Shown in pieces: positions 7,686 through 14,324 of a stretch of 14,324 nucleotides of DNA; the first letter of the stretch is position 1, and each line of letters starts with the position of its first letter. A model generated the notes under the pieces. It had not been told where the DNA came from, did no database searches, and worked only from the letters and a program-made list of their open reading frames with translations. Position numbers and translations under genes: made by a program. The DNA comes from Bermanella sp034111105 (GTDB taxonomy: Bacteria > Pseudomonadota > Gammaproteobacteria > Pseudomonadales > Oceanobacteraceae), in contig JAWUXY010000155.1 in assembly GCA_034111105.1 (NCBI GenBank), forward strand, positions 1 to 14,324. Direction: 5' to 3'.

Positions 7686-7689
7686 GGAG
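7686..7689 (+). promoter_or_regulatory. Ribosome binding site that fixes the azoR start
   Basis: GGAG at 7686-7689 lies six bases before the ATG at 7696. A longer frame from a TTG at 7684 would swallow this site, so the ATG is preferred. Confidence 0.7.
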
Positions 7690-7695
7690 CCAGAC

Positions 7696-8298
7696 ATGAG
7701 TACATTACTACAAATCAATACGGGTATATTTGCAGATCAATCCCACTCAACCGTATTAGCCAATGAATTTACTGCCCAATACATTGCAAGCCATGAGGGA
7801 ACAGAGGTGGTAATTCGAGACCTCATTGCTGATCCTATTCCCCATTTAGACGCCACTATTATTGGCGCGTTTTCTAGTGAAGAATCCACGCGCACACCTC
7901 AACAGCACGATATTTTAGACCGAAGCCAAGCTTTGATTGATGAGCTAGCAAACGCAGACGCAGTGGTTGTGGGTTTACCAATGTATAACTTCAGCGTGCC
8001 CAGTCAGTTTAAAGCGTATATGGACCAAATAGCGCGAGCAGGTATTACGTTTAAATACACGGCAACTGGGCCTGAAGGTTTATTAAAAGATAAGCCCGTT
8101 TATGTGGTGGCTGCTCGTGGCGGCATTCACGCAGGTCAAGCAAGTGATAGCCAAACAGCTTTAATTAAAACGTTTTTTGACTTTATTGGTTTTAAGAACG
8201 TGCAGTTTATATTCGCAGAAGGCTTAAATATGGGGGATGAGGTGCAACAAAAAGCGTTGATTGATGCTAAACAGGCTATTAATACTCTTACGGCTTAG
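7696..8298 (+). CDS. azoR: FMN-dependent NADH:quinone oxidoreductase / azoreductase
   Basis: This cytoplasmic flavodoxin-like flavoprotein reduces quinones and azo compounds with NAD(P)H and is usually linked to protection from electrophilic or thiol stress. The 200-aa length matches the AzoR family. Visible signatures are the N-terminal strand with the phosphate-binding loop region (LLQINTGIFADQSHST, residues 4-19), PMYNFSVPSQFKAYMD (95-110), the best-known FMN-binding block of the family, and AARGGIHAG (139-147), the second isoalloxazine-contacting loop. The C-terminal FFDFIGFKNVQFIFAEG is also typical. It appears monocistronic: a hairpin precedes it and another follows at 8337-8368. No dedicated regulator gene is adjacent. 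Confidence 0.93.
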   Translation: MSTLLQINTGIFADQSHSTVLANEFTAQYIASHEGTEVVIRDLIADPIPHLDATIIGAFSSEESTRTPQQHDILDRSQALIDELANADAVVVGLPMYNFSVPSQFKAYMDQIARAGITFKYTATGPEGLLKDKPVYVVAARGGIHAGQASDSQTALIKTFFDFIGFKNVQFIFAEGLNMGDEVQQKALIDAKQAINTLTA

Positions 8299-8336
8299 TG
8301 GTACTTATTATCGATTTGCCTGATTAATACCACCAT

Positions 8337-8368
8337 AAGATAGAACAGGAATAACGCTGTTCTATCTT
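8337..8368 (+). terminator. Strong hairpin after azoR
   Basis: A perfect 12-base stem, AAGATAGAACAG (8337-8348) with CTGTTCTATCTT (8357-8368), encloses an 8-base loop. The downstream bases TATG give only a short T-run (CTTTAT), so termination efficiency is uncertain. The position 39 bases after the azoR stop suits a terminator. Confidence 0.6.
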
Positions 8369-8478
8369 TATGCATATCAATGCACTTACTTTACAGCCTG
8401 TAACGCTTCTTACACCTAACCTCTACAAATATCGCTATATATTGTCCTCTATCACAGCTAATCTGATAACAGGTTCAC

Positions 8479-8487
8479 AAGGAGGGG
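8479..8487 (+). promoter_or_regulatory. Unusually strong Shine-Dalgarno before the HD-GYP gene
   Basis: AAGGAGGGG, nearly fully complementary to the 16S rRNA 3' end, lies seven bases before the ATG at 8495. It fixes the start. A TATATT box at 8438-8443 could be a -10, but no matching -35 is seen at the normal distance. Confidence 0.75.
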
Positions 8488-8494
8488 CTTAATT

Positions 8495-9841
8495 ATGTTA
8501 CGTCCTGTAGATATTCATAAAAGTTATCTTAAGCATTTGACCGACTTTGCCAAAGAGCACGGTGTCACGATTAGCGAAGACATTTGCAATGAACATGGTG
8601 CGGTCATTATTCCTAAAGGCCACCAGCTTAATGCTGAACTGACGGAACGGATTTCTAACCATAATTTAAAAGTGCCACTTGAGCAGTGTATTAAACTTAA
8701 TCGCCGCTTTGATGGTGCAGCGTTACTCAATGTCTATCAGCATGCATTTAAAAGCCATCCTGATATTGGTTTGTTTCACCAGCGTTGGGAGCTGCAAAAG
8801 CTACTTAAAAAAGCCTGCCGCTTTTATCATGAGTTCCCACTGATGGTGCAGAAAGTCACCATCCTTAAAACTGTCATGCCACGTCTGTTTAAGCAGGCTA
8901 TTTATAGTGCTTATATTAGTTTGGCAATAGCGAAGCAACTAGGGGCACCAGAAGAAGAGTGCAGTGCGGCTTTTTTAGCGGGTCTTGTGCACGATATTGG
9001 CATTTTGCATTTAGAATCGGATTTAGTGACAACCACAGGTGATTATACACCAGAGCAATGGCATGCCATGCAGCGTCATACATTAATTGGCCATGATATT
9101 TTAAAGACCATTGAGCATATGCCTAATGTTATTGCAAAAGCCGTACTTGAACATCATGAGCGTGTTGATGGTTCTGGTTATCCGTTTTCTAAAAAAGGGC
9201 TAGAGCTATCGGTTATGGGGCAAATCATTGGCATGGCTGATACGTGTATCGCCTTGTATCGACGTGAGCTTTCGAGCAAAAACTTAGGCATTGATTCTTT
9301 ATTACCTATTTTGCAATTAAATCCCGACATGTACTGCCGCAAAGTATTTCATGCAACGGTAACATTGATCAGCGAAATCCAATGGCCGAGTCATCGAGTG
9401 TACAGCGATGATAAAATGCCGGCGTTAATGAGTCGCTTGAAGTTAGAAAACGAGTGGATCCATCATGACTACAGCGTACTGTATGGTTTGGTGACGAGTG
9501 TTAGCCCACATCTAGAAGAGTCTAAACGCAGTGCCATGTTAACCAATATGGCGCAACGGATTCATCGCTGTTTAGTGGGTTCGGGTATCTTACAAAAAGA
9601 ACATAACGATTGGATGCTCAAAAGCTTCGTGTCAAACAACCAAGAAGACTACATTGCCATTGAGCGTTTAGAGGTCATGTACGGTGAAATAAAATGGCAA
9701 ATGAAGCAATTGAAAAAACTCTTGTTTTTACTTTGGAAAAACCAACACCTTAAACATCCACAGCTTGATGTCTTGGTGAAAAAAGGATTGCTGCAAATTG
9801 AGCAATACCATAAACACCATACAGAGCCTGAACTTCATTAG
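8495..9841 (+). CDS. Divergent HD-GYP domain protein (cyclic-di-GMP phosphodiesterase-like), 448 aa
   Basis: The N-terminal 100 residues form a small domain with the pattern GAVIIPKGHQLNAEL (35-49), seen in front of some HD-GYP domains. The HD-GYP domain covers about residues 130-260: AAFLAGLVHDIG (158-169), RHTLIGHDIL (194-203), HHERVDGSGYP (220-230) and the later MADT (247-250). HD-GYP enzymes break down cyclic-di-GMP, linking this gene to motility or biofilm control. H166, D167, H195, H220, H221 and D249 of the expected metal ligands are present. By alignment the first-helix His is Q134, and the Lys of the usual HDxGK is I170. Activity may therefore be changed or lost. Residues 300-448 are helical, end in basic and histidine-rich segments and are unrecognised. 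No receiver domain, membrane segment or signal peptide is seen, so the protein is cytoplasmic. It is probably transcribed alone. Confidence 0.88.
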   Translation: MLRPVDIHKSYLKHLTDFAKEHGVTISEDICNEHGAVIIPKGHQLNAELTERISNHNLKVPLEQCIKLNRRFDGAALLNVYQHAFKSHPDIGLFHQRWELQKLLKKACRFYHEFPLMVQKVTILKTVMPRLFKQAIYSAYISLAIAKQLGAPEEECSAAFLAGLVHDIGILHLESDLVTTTGDYTPEQWHAMQRHTLIGHDILKTIEHMPNVIAKAVLEHHERVDGSGYPFSKKGLELSVMGQIIGMADTCIALYRRELSSKNLGIDSLLPILQLNPDMYCRKVFHATVTLISEIQWPSHRVYSDDKMPALMSRLKLENEWIHHDYSVLYGLVTSVSPHLEESKRSAMLTNMAQRIHRCLVGSGILQKEHNDWMLKSFVSNNQEDYIAIERLEVMYGEIKWQMKQLKKLLFLLWKNQHLKHPQLDVLVKKGLLQIEQYHKHHTEPELH

Positions 9842-9905
9842 TGACTGTGAAGCCTAGGTTTGAGCTGATAAACTAGGGCCATTAATTGCGTATTGGATAG
9901 CACTG

Positions 9906-10550
9906 ATGGCCCTACAATTTCAAATCGTTCCGGTTACTCCCTTCGAGCAAAATTGCTCAATTTTATGGTGTGATGAAACCATGAATGCGGTGGTGGTTGA
10001 CCCAGGTGGCGACCAACACAAAATCGAAGCCGCTATTACATCCCTAGGTGTTAAGTTAACCGCCATTTGGTTAACCCACTGCCATATTGATCACGCGGGT
10101 GCCACTGCCGATGTGGCGCAAACGTTTTCAATTCCGATTATTGGCCCGCAAAAAGAAGAGCAATTTTGGATCGACATGTTGCCTCAACAAAGTGCCATGT
10201 TTGGGTTCCCAGCGGTTAAGACGTTTAGCCCAGATACTTGGCTTGTTCAAGATGACAACGTGCAAGTAGGCAATCAAACTCTTAGCGTTAAACATTGCCC
10301 AGGGCATACGCCTGGCCATGTGGTGTTTTATAGCGAACCGGCTCAATTGGTTGTGGTTGGTGATGTATTATTTAATGGTGGTATTGGTCGCACAGACTTT
10401 CCAAAAGGCGATCACCAGACGTTACTAGATGCCATTAAAAATCAATTGTTTACTTTGCCAGATGCCACACGCTTTATTCCGGGCCATGGCCCGATGAGTA
10501 CCATTGGTCATGAAAAGAAAACCAATCCATTTGTGAACATGTATGGTTAA
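9906..10550 (+). CDS. gloC: GloC-type (YcbL) hydroxyacylglutathione hydrolase, metallo-beta-lactamase fold
   Basis: This type II glyoxalase hydrolyses S-lactoylglutathione to lactate and glutathione in methylglyoxal detoxification. The 214-aa protein matches E. coli YcbL/GloC nearly throughout, as remembered from that protein. It has the zinc-binding THCHIDH (57-63), CPGHTPGH (131-138) with H134, GD with D153, GRTDFPKGDH (161-170) and PGHGP with H194. It lacks the long C-terminal extension of classical GloB. The ATG at 9906 gives the family-typical N-terminus (QFQIVPVTPFEQNCSI). The ribosome binding site is weak (TTGGAT). An imperfect hairpin (CCTAGGTTT 9853-9861 / AAACTAGG 9870-9877) lies between it and the HD-GYP gene, so a separate transcript is possible but not shown. 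Confidence 0.94.
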   Translation: MALQFQIVPVTPFEQNCSILWCDETMNAVVVDPGGDQHKIEAAITSLGVKLTAIWLTHCHIDHAGATADVAQTFSIPIIGPQKEEQFWIDMLPQQSAMFGFPAVKTFSPDTWLVQDDNVQVGNQTLSVKHCPGHTPGHVVFYSEPAQLVVVGDVLFNGGIGRTDFPKGDHQTLLDAIKNQLFTLPDATRFIPGHGPMSTIGHEKKTNPFVNMYG

Positions 10551-10562
10551 TACAGTGCGTAT

Positions 10563-10595
10563 AAAAAAGCCCCTACAGGTATAAACCTGAGGGGC
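10563..10595 (-). terminator. Rho-independent terminator oriented leftward
   Basis: GCCCCT (10569-10574) pairs with AGGGGC (10590-10595), and CAGGT (10576-10580) with ACCTG (10585-10589), around an ATAA loop with one bulged A. Six A precede the stem on the plus strand, so on the minus strand the hairpin is followed by six T. On the plus strand no T-run follows. No leftward gene lies directly upstream of it. The nearest is tetR, beyond the methyltransferase gene. Confidence 0.8.
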
Positions 10596-10744
10596 GAAGG
10601 GACTATGGTGCTTATGCATTAATCAAGGGATGACTTAATGTAATGTTTAAACAACCCAGTTAGGTTAACTCAGCTGATTAATAAGAAGTGTTAAGTTGGT
10701 GTAAAGTTTCATTATTTTCTCTTTAAAAAATACAAGGATGCACA

Positions 10745-11407
10745 ATGACTAAGCGCACATTAGAAATGAACGACGGCTTGTATGAATATCTGCTTAATAC
10801 CTCAGGCCGAGAGTCCGCGTTATTAAAAGAGCTGGCGGATGTTACCGCACAAGACCCAATGGCAAGAATGCAAATTGCATCAGAGCAGGGTCAGTTTATG
10901 GGGTTGTTAGTAAAACTCATAGGCGCGCGAAATATTATAGAAGTCGGTACATTTACCGGCTATAGCTCCATTTGCATGGCGCAAAATATGGTGCGACCCG
11001 CTCGAATGGTGTGCTGCGATATGGATGTTAACTGGACCAAAATTGCACAACAATATTGGAAGAAAGCAGGCGTTAATGATATTTGCGAGCTGCACCTAGC
11101 GCCAGCAATGGACACATTGACTCAACTCATAAAAGCGGGAAAACAGCGCTCATTTGATTTGGCATTTATTGATGCCGATAAAGAAAATTATGATCATTAC
11201 TATGAAGCGTGTTTAAAACTGATCCGCCCCGGTGGTTTAATTTTAATTGATAACACGTTATGGGGTGGCAGTGTAGCCAATCACAATAAGCAAGACGTTG
11301 ATACTCAAGCCATACGAAAATTAAATACTAAGTTGCAAAGCGATCGACGCATTGAATTAAGTCACTTGCCTATCGCAGATGGCTTAACCTTATGTCTCAA
11401 GAAATAA
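10745..11407 (+). CDS. SAM-dependent O-methyltransferase (CCoAOMT-like family)
   Basis: This is a cytoplasmic class I methyltransferase of the metal-dependent O-methyltransferase (family 3, caffeoyl-CoA-OMT-like) group, which methylates hydroxyl groups of catechol-like small molecules. At 220 aa it has normal length. The SAM-binding motif IIEVGTFTGYSS is at 64-75, the acidic motif II end at CDMD (91-94), FIDADKENYDHYYE at 141-154 with the metal-binding D143, and LIDNTLWGG at 167-175 with D169 and N170. The C-terminal LPIADGLTLCLKK is the typical family ending. AAGGA six bases upstream supports the start. The natural substrate is unknown. The gene converges on tetR with only 5 bases between the two stop codons. 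Confidence 0.92.
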   Translation: MTKRTLEMNDGLYEYLLNTSGRESALLKELADVTAQDPMARMQIASEQGQFMGLLVKLIGARNIIEVGTFTGYSSICMAQNMVRPARMVCCDMDVNWTKIAQQYWKKAGVNDICELHLAPAMDTLTQLIKAGKQRSFDLAFIDADKENYDHYYEACLKLIRPGGLILIDNTLWGGSVANHNKQDVDTQAIRKLNTKLQSDRRIELSHLPIADGLTLCLKK

Positions 11408-11412
11408 TACGG

Positions 11413-12048
11413 TCATACAGGCGGTGTAACGGACAATAGCTCAGTACTGATGCCTCGCAGATTAAACCACAGTAGGTTAAGCAGAAATTCATGCAAAGCT
11501 TCTGGGGTATGGTCGGAGTAAAAACCATCAATTAATAGCATAGTAATACCGTGCACCGTTGCCCAACAACTTCTTGCTAATATGATTGGCTCTTGGTTGA
11601 TTAAGTCACCTCGCTCAACCCCTGATTCTGCTTGTTCTAATATCACATTAAATGCAGGCATTTTCGACTTAAGCTCATGCTCTTCATCACAATGATGGTC
11701 AACCATCCCGCCAAACATCAGTCGATAATGTTCAGGGTGTTGTCGTCCAAAATCGATATAAGCCATACCTAACGCCATAATGGCATCAAACGTATTCTGG
11801 CCATGCTGGTTTGCAGCCTCAGAGGTGTTGTGTGCTAAGCGTTCAAACCCTTGTTTGGCCAATAAACTGAGTAGGTGGTTTTTATCATTAAAATGTCGAT
11901 ATGGTGCGGTTTGGCTAACCCCTAAATCCCGTGCGACTGCACGTAAACTCAGCTTATCGACCCCTTCTTGCCCGATACGTTTAATGGCGGCATCCATAAA
12001 AGCGCTGGCTAAATCACCGTGATGATATTGTGTTTTGTTTGTCGTCAT
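11413..12048 (-). CDS. TetR-family transcriptional regulator (WHG-type C-terminal domain)
   Basis: This 211-aa DNA-binding repressor has an N-terminal helix-turn-helix, with DKLSLRAVARDLGVSQTAPYRHFNDK spanning residues 31-56 and the recognition helix near SQTAPYRHF. The C-terminal ligand-binding part contains AYIDFGRQHPEHYRLMF (97-112) and W162...H166 G167, as in the TetR_C/WHG domain. It faces away from the adaptor/RND efflux operon and two operator-like sites lie between, so it probably represses that pump and perhaps itself, with release by a pump substrate. I chose ATG 12048. Frames extending to 12123 or 12198 would translate the operators and promoter. The ribosome binding site is poor: AAGG sits 14 bases upstream. 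An in-frame GTG at 12063 is an alternative start. Confidence 0.9.
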   Translation of the reverse strand: MTTNKTQYHHGDLASAFMDAAIKRIGQEGVDKLSLRAVARDLGVSQTAPYRHFNDKNHLLSLLAKQGFERLAHNTSEAANQHGQNTFDAIMALGMAYIDFGRQHPEHYRLMFGGMVDHHCDEEHELKSKMPAFNVILEQAESGVERGDLINQEPIILARSCWATVHGITMLLIDGFYSDHTPEALHEFLLNLLWFNLRGISTELLSVTPPV

Positions 12049-12068
12049 GGGGGCATTATTCACCTTAT

Positions 12069-12085
12069 TGTTGACAGTGTAAACA
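12069..12085. promoter_or_regulatory. Probable TetR operator 1
   Basis: The 17-base near-palindrome TGTTGACAGTGTAAACA has one mismatched pair around a central G. It covers the -35 box (TTGACA) of the efflux promoter, so bound repressor would block polymerase. Its TGTT/AACA ends recur in the second site 31 bases away, centre to centre. Confidence 0.65.
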
Positions 12086-12099
12086 TCTAGATCTAGTAT
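12071..12099 (+). promoter_or_regulatory. Promoter of the efflux operon
   Basis: A perfect -35 box TTGACA (12071-12076) is followed after exactly 17 bases by TAGTAT (12094-12099), which matches the -10 consensus at four of six positions. The expected transcription start is near 12106, giving a leader of about 58 bases. The 10-base palindrome CTAGATCTAG (12087-12096) overlaps the -10 region. Confidence 0.65.
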
Positions 12100-12100
12100 G

Positions 12101-12115
12101 TGTTCACTGTAAACA
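12101..12115. promoter_or_regulatory. Probable TetR operator 2
   Basis: The 15-base near-palindrome TGTTCACTGTAAACA repeats the half-sites of operator 1 with a shorter centre. It covers the expected transcription start of the efflux operon. In the other direction it contains TTTACA, a possible -35 for tetR, although I see no good matching -10. Confidence 0.6.
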
Positions 12116-12163
12116 TTAGTCATGGTGGGACATCCTGCCAAATATCTTTTCAGAGGTGGTGTC

Positions 12164-13174
12164 ATGAAATATCTACGCGCTGTGCTAGGAATGATCATAA
12201 TTTGGCTTGGTCATACTGCATTTGCAGAGCCTGTTGCCATTAAAGTTGCACCAATCGAATTTGCTAACCATGCAAAAGTAGTGGTGGCCAGTGGTGTGGT
12301 TCGACCGGTATCAGAGCAAACCCTTAGCTTTAAAGTCTCTGGTATTGTGAAAACTGTGGCGGTGAAACAAGGCCAGTTGGTAAAAAAAGGCCAGTTATTA
12401 GCGGTATTAGAGCTAGAAGAAATGAACGCCCAAGTGGCAAAGGCACAAGCGGTTTTAACGGATTCAAAGCGCCAACTTGAACGTCTAACCGCACTTGAAG
12501 GCAGCCAACTCACCTCAGATGAGCGCATTCGTCAAATTAGAACCTCAGTTGAAATTGCTCAGTCAGATTTACGCATTGCTCGTTTTAATCGCAAGTATGC
12601 TCAAATTCATGCCCCAGCAGATGGCCGGATCTTAAGCCGCCATACAGAAAGTAACGAGTTAGTGAGCAGCGGCCAACCGGTTTATGTGTTTGCAGATGAT
12701 GATCAAGGCTGGAGCGTACACATGGCAGTGGCCGATGTGGATGTCGTGAAACTTAATATTGGCGATGTGGCAGATATCAAACTTGATGCTTATCCTGGGG
12801 AGAAATTTCGCGCCACCATTCGTGAAATAGCAGGGAGAGCCCATAGTCGTACACAAACCTTTGAAGTGGATTTAATACTGCAAACGCAGCGCCGCTTGTA
12901 TTCCGGCTTGATCGCGCACACGCAAATCACGCCAAGTATCCAAACGTTAGTAGCAAAAATACCCATGAGTGCGCTTATTCAGGCCCACGGTCAGGATGCC
13001 ACCTTGTATGTCATTGATGAACAAGGCCACGCTCAGTTGAAAACAATTAAGTTGGCTTACATCGATACTCACTTTGCCTACATAGAAAGTGGTGTGAGTG
13101 ATGGCGACCAAGTCGTCATCGAAGGTGGTCCTTTTATTAACAATGGCAAAGACATTGCCATTGTTAAAATATAG
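12164..13174 (+). CDS. RND efflux periplasmic adaptor (membrane fusion protein, HlyD family)
   Basis: This periplasmic subunit joins an inner-membrane RND pump to an outer-membrane channel. The 336-aa protein has an N-terminal signal peptide (hydrophobic 5-16, likely cleaved after AFA at 19-21). The cysteine-containing lipobox found in many adaptors is absent. Biotinyl-lipoyl half-domains lie at about 57-85 (VSGIVKTVAVKQGQLVKKGQ) and 147-175 (IHAPADGRILSRH), separated by a helical hairpin at 86-145. The beta-barrel and membrane-proximal domains follow, ending in SGVSDGDQVVIEGG (309-322). The start at 12164 is set by GAGGT (12153-12157) and the signal peptide. A longer frame from 12122 would prepend residues that spoil the signal. 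The RND gene starts 7 bases after the stop. No outer-membrane channel gene is in view. Confidence 0.93.
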   Translation: MKYLRAVLGMIIIWLGHTAFAEPVAIKVAPIEFANHAKVVVASGVVRPVSEQTLSFKVSGIVKTVAVKQGQLVKKGQLLAVLELEEMNAQVAKAQAVLTDSKRQLERLTALEGSQLTSDERIRQIRTSVEIAQSDLRIARFNRKYAQIHAPADGRILSRHTESNELVSSGQPVYVFADDDQGWSVHMAVADVDVVKLNIGDVADIKLDAYPGEKFRATIREIAGRAHSRTQTFEVDLILQTQRRLYSGLIAHTQITPSIQTLVAKIPMSALIQAHGQDATLYVIDEQGHAQLKTIKLAYIDTHFAYIESGVSDGDQVVIEGGPFINNGKDIAIVKI

Positions 13175-13181
13175 GTGAGAT

Positions 13182-14324
13182 ATGAAACTTCCTATATTAG
13201 CCATCGACAATCATCAAATGAGTTACTTGCTCGTCAGTATTCTAGTATTGCTGGGCATTGTCTCTTATCTCACGATGCCACGGGCAGAAGACCCTCAATT
13301 AGATTTTCCATCGGTTTCGATTATTGTGGTGAACCCCGGAACCAATCCAGCCGATATGGAATCCCTTGTCGTTGACCCTATTGAGTCAGCGGTCAATGAG
13401 CTAGAAGATATCAAGGTGATTAAAACCAATATCGAAGATGGCTTAGCCCGTTTTGAAGTGGAGTTTTTATACGGCTCAGACCCCGATGAAAAATACGACG
13501 ACGTGTTAACCGCGGTGAATAACATCCGAACTAACTTACCAAGTGGCATCGTTAAATTAGATATTAAAAAAATATCACCCAGCGAAGTGGGTATTTTACA
13601 AATCGCTTTAACATCACAAACCCATGACTTTGTCAGCTTACGACGCATAAGTGATGTGCTTGAAAATAAATTAGAGCGTATCGGTGGGGTTAAACGTATT
13701 GACGTAGAAGCCCTGCCAGACATGGAAGTGCAAATTTTATTAAAACCCGCCAAATTGCATGCTTTAGGTATTAGTTTACAAACCGTTTATCAAGCCGTGA
13801 ATAGCGCATCCTTAAACATACCTGGCGGCCATGTGCATGCAGGAGGTCGCCGATTCAGTGTGCTGACCAGTGGTGATTTTAAAAGTTTAACTGAAATCGA
13901 AAATACCGTGATCACGGCTATTGATGATCAGCCCATTTATTTACGCAACATTGCCTCTGTGGTGTTAAGAGAAGGCTTACCCAGTTATCGTGGCTTTTAT
14001 CAAGGGCAAGCCAGTGTTTTCTTAAGTGTGATTCAACGTGGCGGTAGCAATATCTTTAATGTGAGCGATCAAGTCAAAGAAACGTTAGAAACATTTAAAC
14101 AAGAGCTGGCGGATGATACACAGCTGCACATTATTAATGACCAAAGTATCAGTGTTGAAAGTCGCGTAAATGGTTTTTTTGTTAACCTGTTGCAAGGTTT
14201 GTTACTTGTTGCTGTTGCGTGTGTATTGGTATTAGGGCGTGGTCCTAGTTTTGTTGTGGTGATGGCGATACCCGTTTCCATTTTTATTGCGATTGGTTGG
14301 TTAGATTTAACGGGCTTTGCATTA
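13182..14324 (+). CDS. RND efflux permease, N-terminal 381 aa (truncated by window end)
   Basis: This inner-membrane proton-driven drug/substrate exporter is cut by the window edge. Full members are about 1,000-1,050 aa, so roughly the first third is present. The first membrane helix is at about 13-32, followed by PRAEDPQLDFPSVSI (33-47), the EDP-containing variant of the family's conserved post-TM1 segment, and NPGTNPADMESLVVDPIE (51-68). The first part of the porter domain then follows without frameshift. Helix 2 begins near residue 337 and helix 3 near 363, as expected. Its start is supported by AGGTGAG at 13173-13179, and it lies 7 bases after the adaptor stop, so the two form an operon under the TetR-controlled promoter. 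Substrate is unknown; catalytic Asp residues of helix 4 lie beyond the window. Confidence 0.95.
   Translation, partial: MKLPILAIDNHQMSYLLVSILVLLGIVSYLTMPRAEDPQLDFPSVSIIVVNPGTNPADMESLVVDPIESAVNELEDIKVIKTNIEDGLARFEVEFLYGSDPDEKYDDVLTAVNNIRTNLPSGIVKLDIKKISPSEVGILQIALTSQTHDFVSLRRISDVLENKLERIGGVKRIDVEALPDMEVQILLKPAKLHALGISLQTVYQAVNSASLNIPGGHVHAGGRRFSVLTSGDFKSLTEIENTVITAIDDQPIYLRNIASVVLREGLPSYRGFYQGQASVFLSVIQRGGSNIFNVSDQVKETLETFKQELADDTQLHIINDQSISVESRVNGFFVNLLQGLLLVAVACVLVLGRGPSFVVVMAIPVSIFIAIGWLDLTGFAL

Noticed and set aside
8298..8333. GTGGTA/TACCAC inverted repeat after azoR
   Set aside because: A six-base stem with a 24-base loop is weak; the adjacent 12-base hairpin explains termination better.
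10669..10676. TCAGCTGA palindrome upstream of the methyltransferase gene
   Set aside because: Eight-base palindromes are expected by chance at this scale, and symmetry does not extend outward.
12211..12528. 105-codon minus-strand frame inside the adaptor gene
   Set aside because: It lies opposite the conserved lipoyl and signal regions of the adaptor, and its composition is that of an antisense reading.
13295..13753. 152-codon open frame on the minus strand inside the RND pump gene
   Set aside because: It is wholly antisense to a clear RND coding sequence, low in complexity (Ser/Thr/Leu rich) and without recognisable motifs: a shadow frame.

Overview
The window looks like ordinary chromosomal DNA from a moderately AT-rich, Gram-negative gammaproteobacterium. 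The closest overall fit is a marine Oceanospirillales or Alteromonadales type, but the genus cannot be fixed from sequence alone. The basis is the family content: a zwf-pgl-edd-eda sugar-acid operon, GloC (YcbL-type) hydrolase, AzoR, an HD-GYP protein, an outer-membrane barrel protein and a TetR-controlled RND efflux operon. Genes are tightly packed. I see no insertion sequence, phage gene, CRISPR array, tRNA or rRNA.

Layout. (1) 6-987: two overlapping genes for uncharacterised small membrane proteins, closed by a perfect symmetrical terminator at 1001-1040. (2) 988-1356: the only long gap, holding the terminator and the upstream region of zwf, with a palindrome next to the likely promoter. 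(3) 1357-5954: zwf, pgl, edd and eda, separated by 2 bases, a 4-base overlap and 1 base. Together they encode the whole Entner-Doudoroff route from glucose-6-phosphate to pyruvate plus glyceraldehyde-3-phosphate. (4) 6003-7585: an exported beta-barrel-like protein and a membrane PAP2 phosphatase, both envelope genes. (5) 7696-8298: an FMN-dependent azoreductase. (6) 8495-9841: a divergent HD-GYP (cyclic-di-GMP phosphodiesterase-like) protein. (7) 9906-10550: GloC-type glyoxalase II. (8) 10745-11407: a SAM-dependent O-methyltransferase. (9) 11413-14324: a leftward TetR regulator divergent from a rightward periplasmic adaptor and an RND pump gene, which runs off the end of the window.

The best regulatory signal is between tetR and the adaptor gene. 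Two near-palindromes with TGTT...AACA ends lie 31 bases apart centre to centre and bracket a TTGACA/TAGTAT promoter, so TetR probably represses the efflux operon and perhaps itself. A second point is strand organisation. The methyltransferase and tetR genes converge with 5 bases between them, and the first good leftward terminator for tetR transcription is at 10563-10595, beyond the methyltransferase. This suggests long antisense overlap. I did not find convincing evidence of a wholly new multi-gene system. The least explained items are the membrane-protein pair at the left end, the degenerate HD-GYP protein, and the regulatory DNA upstream of zwf, which has no recognisable HexR site.
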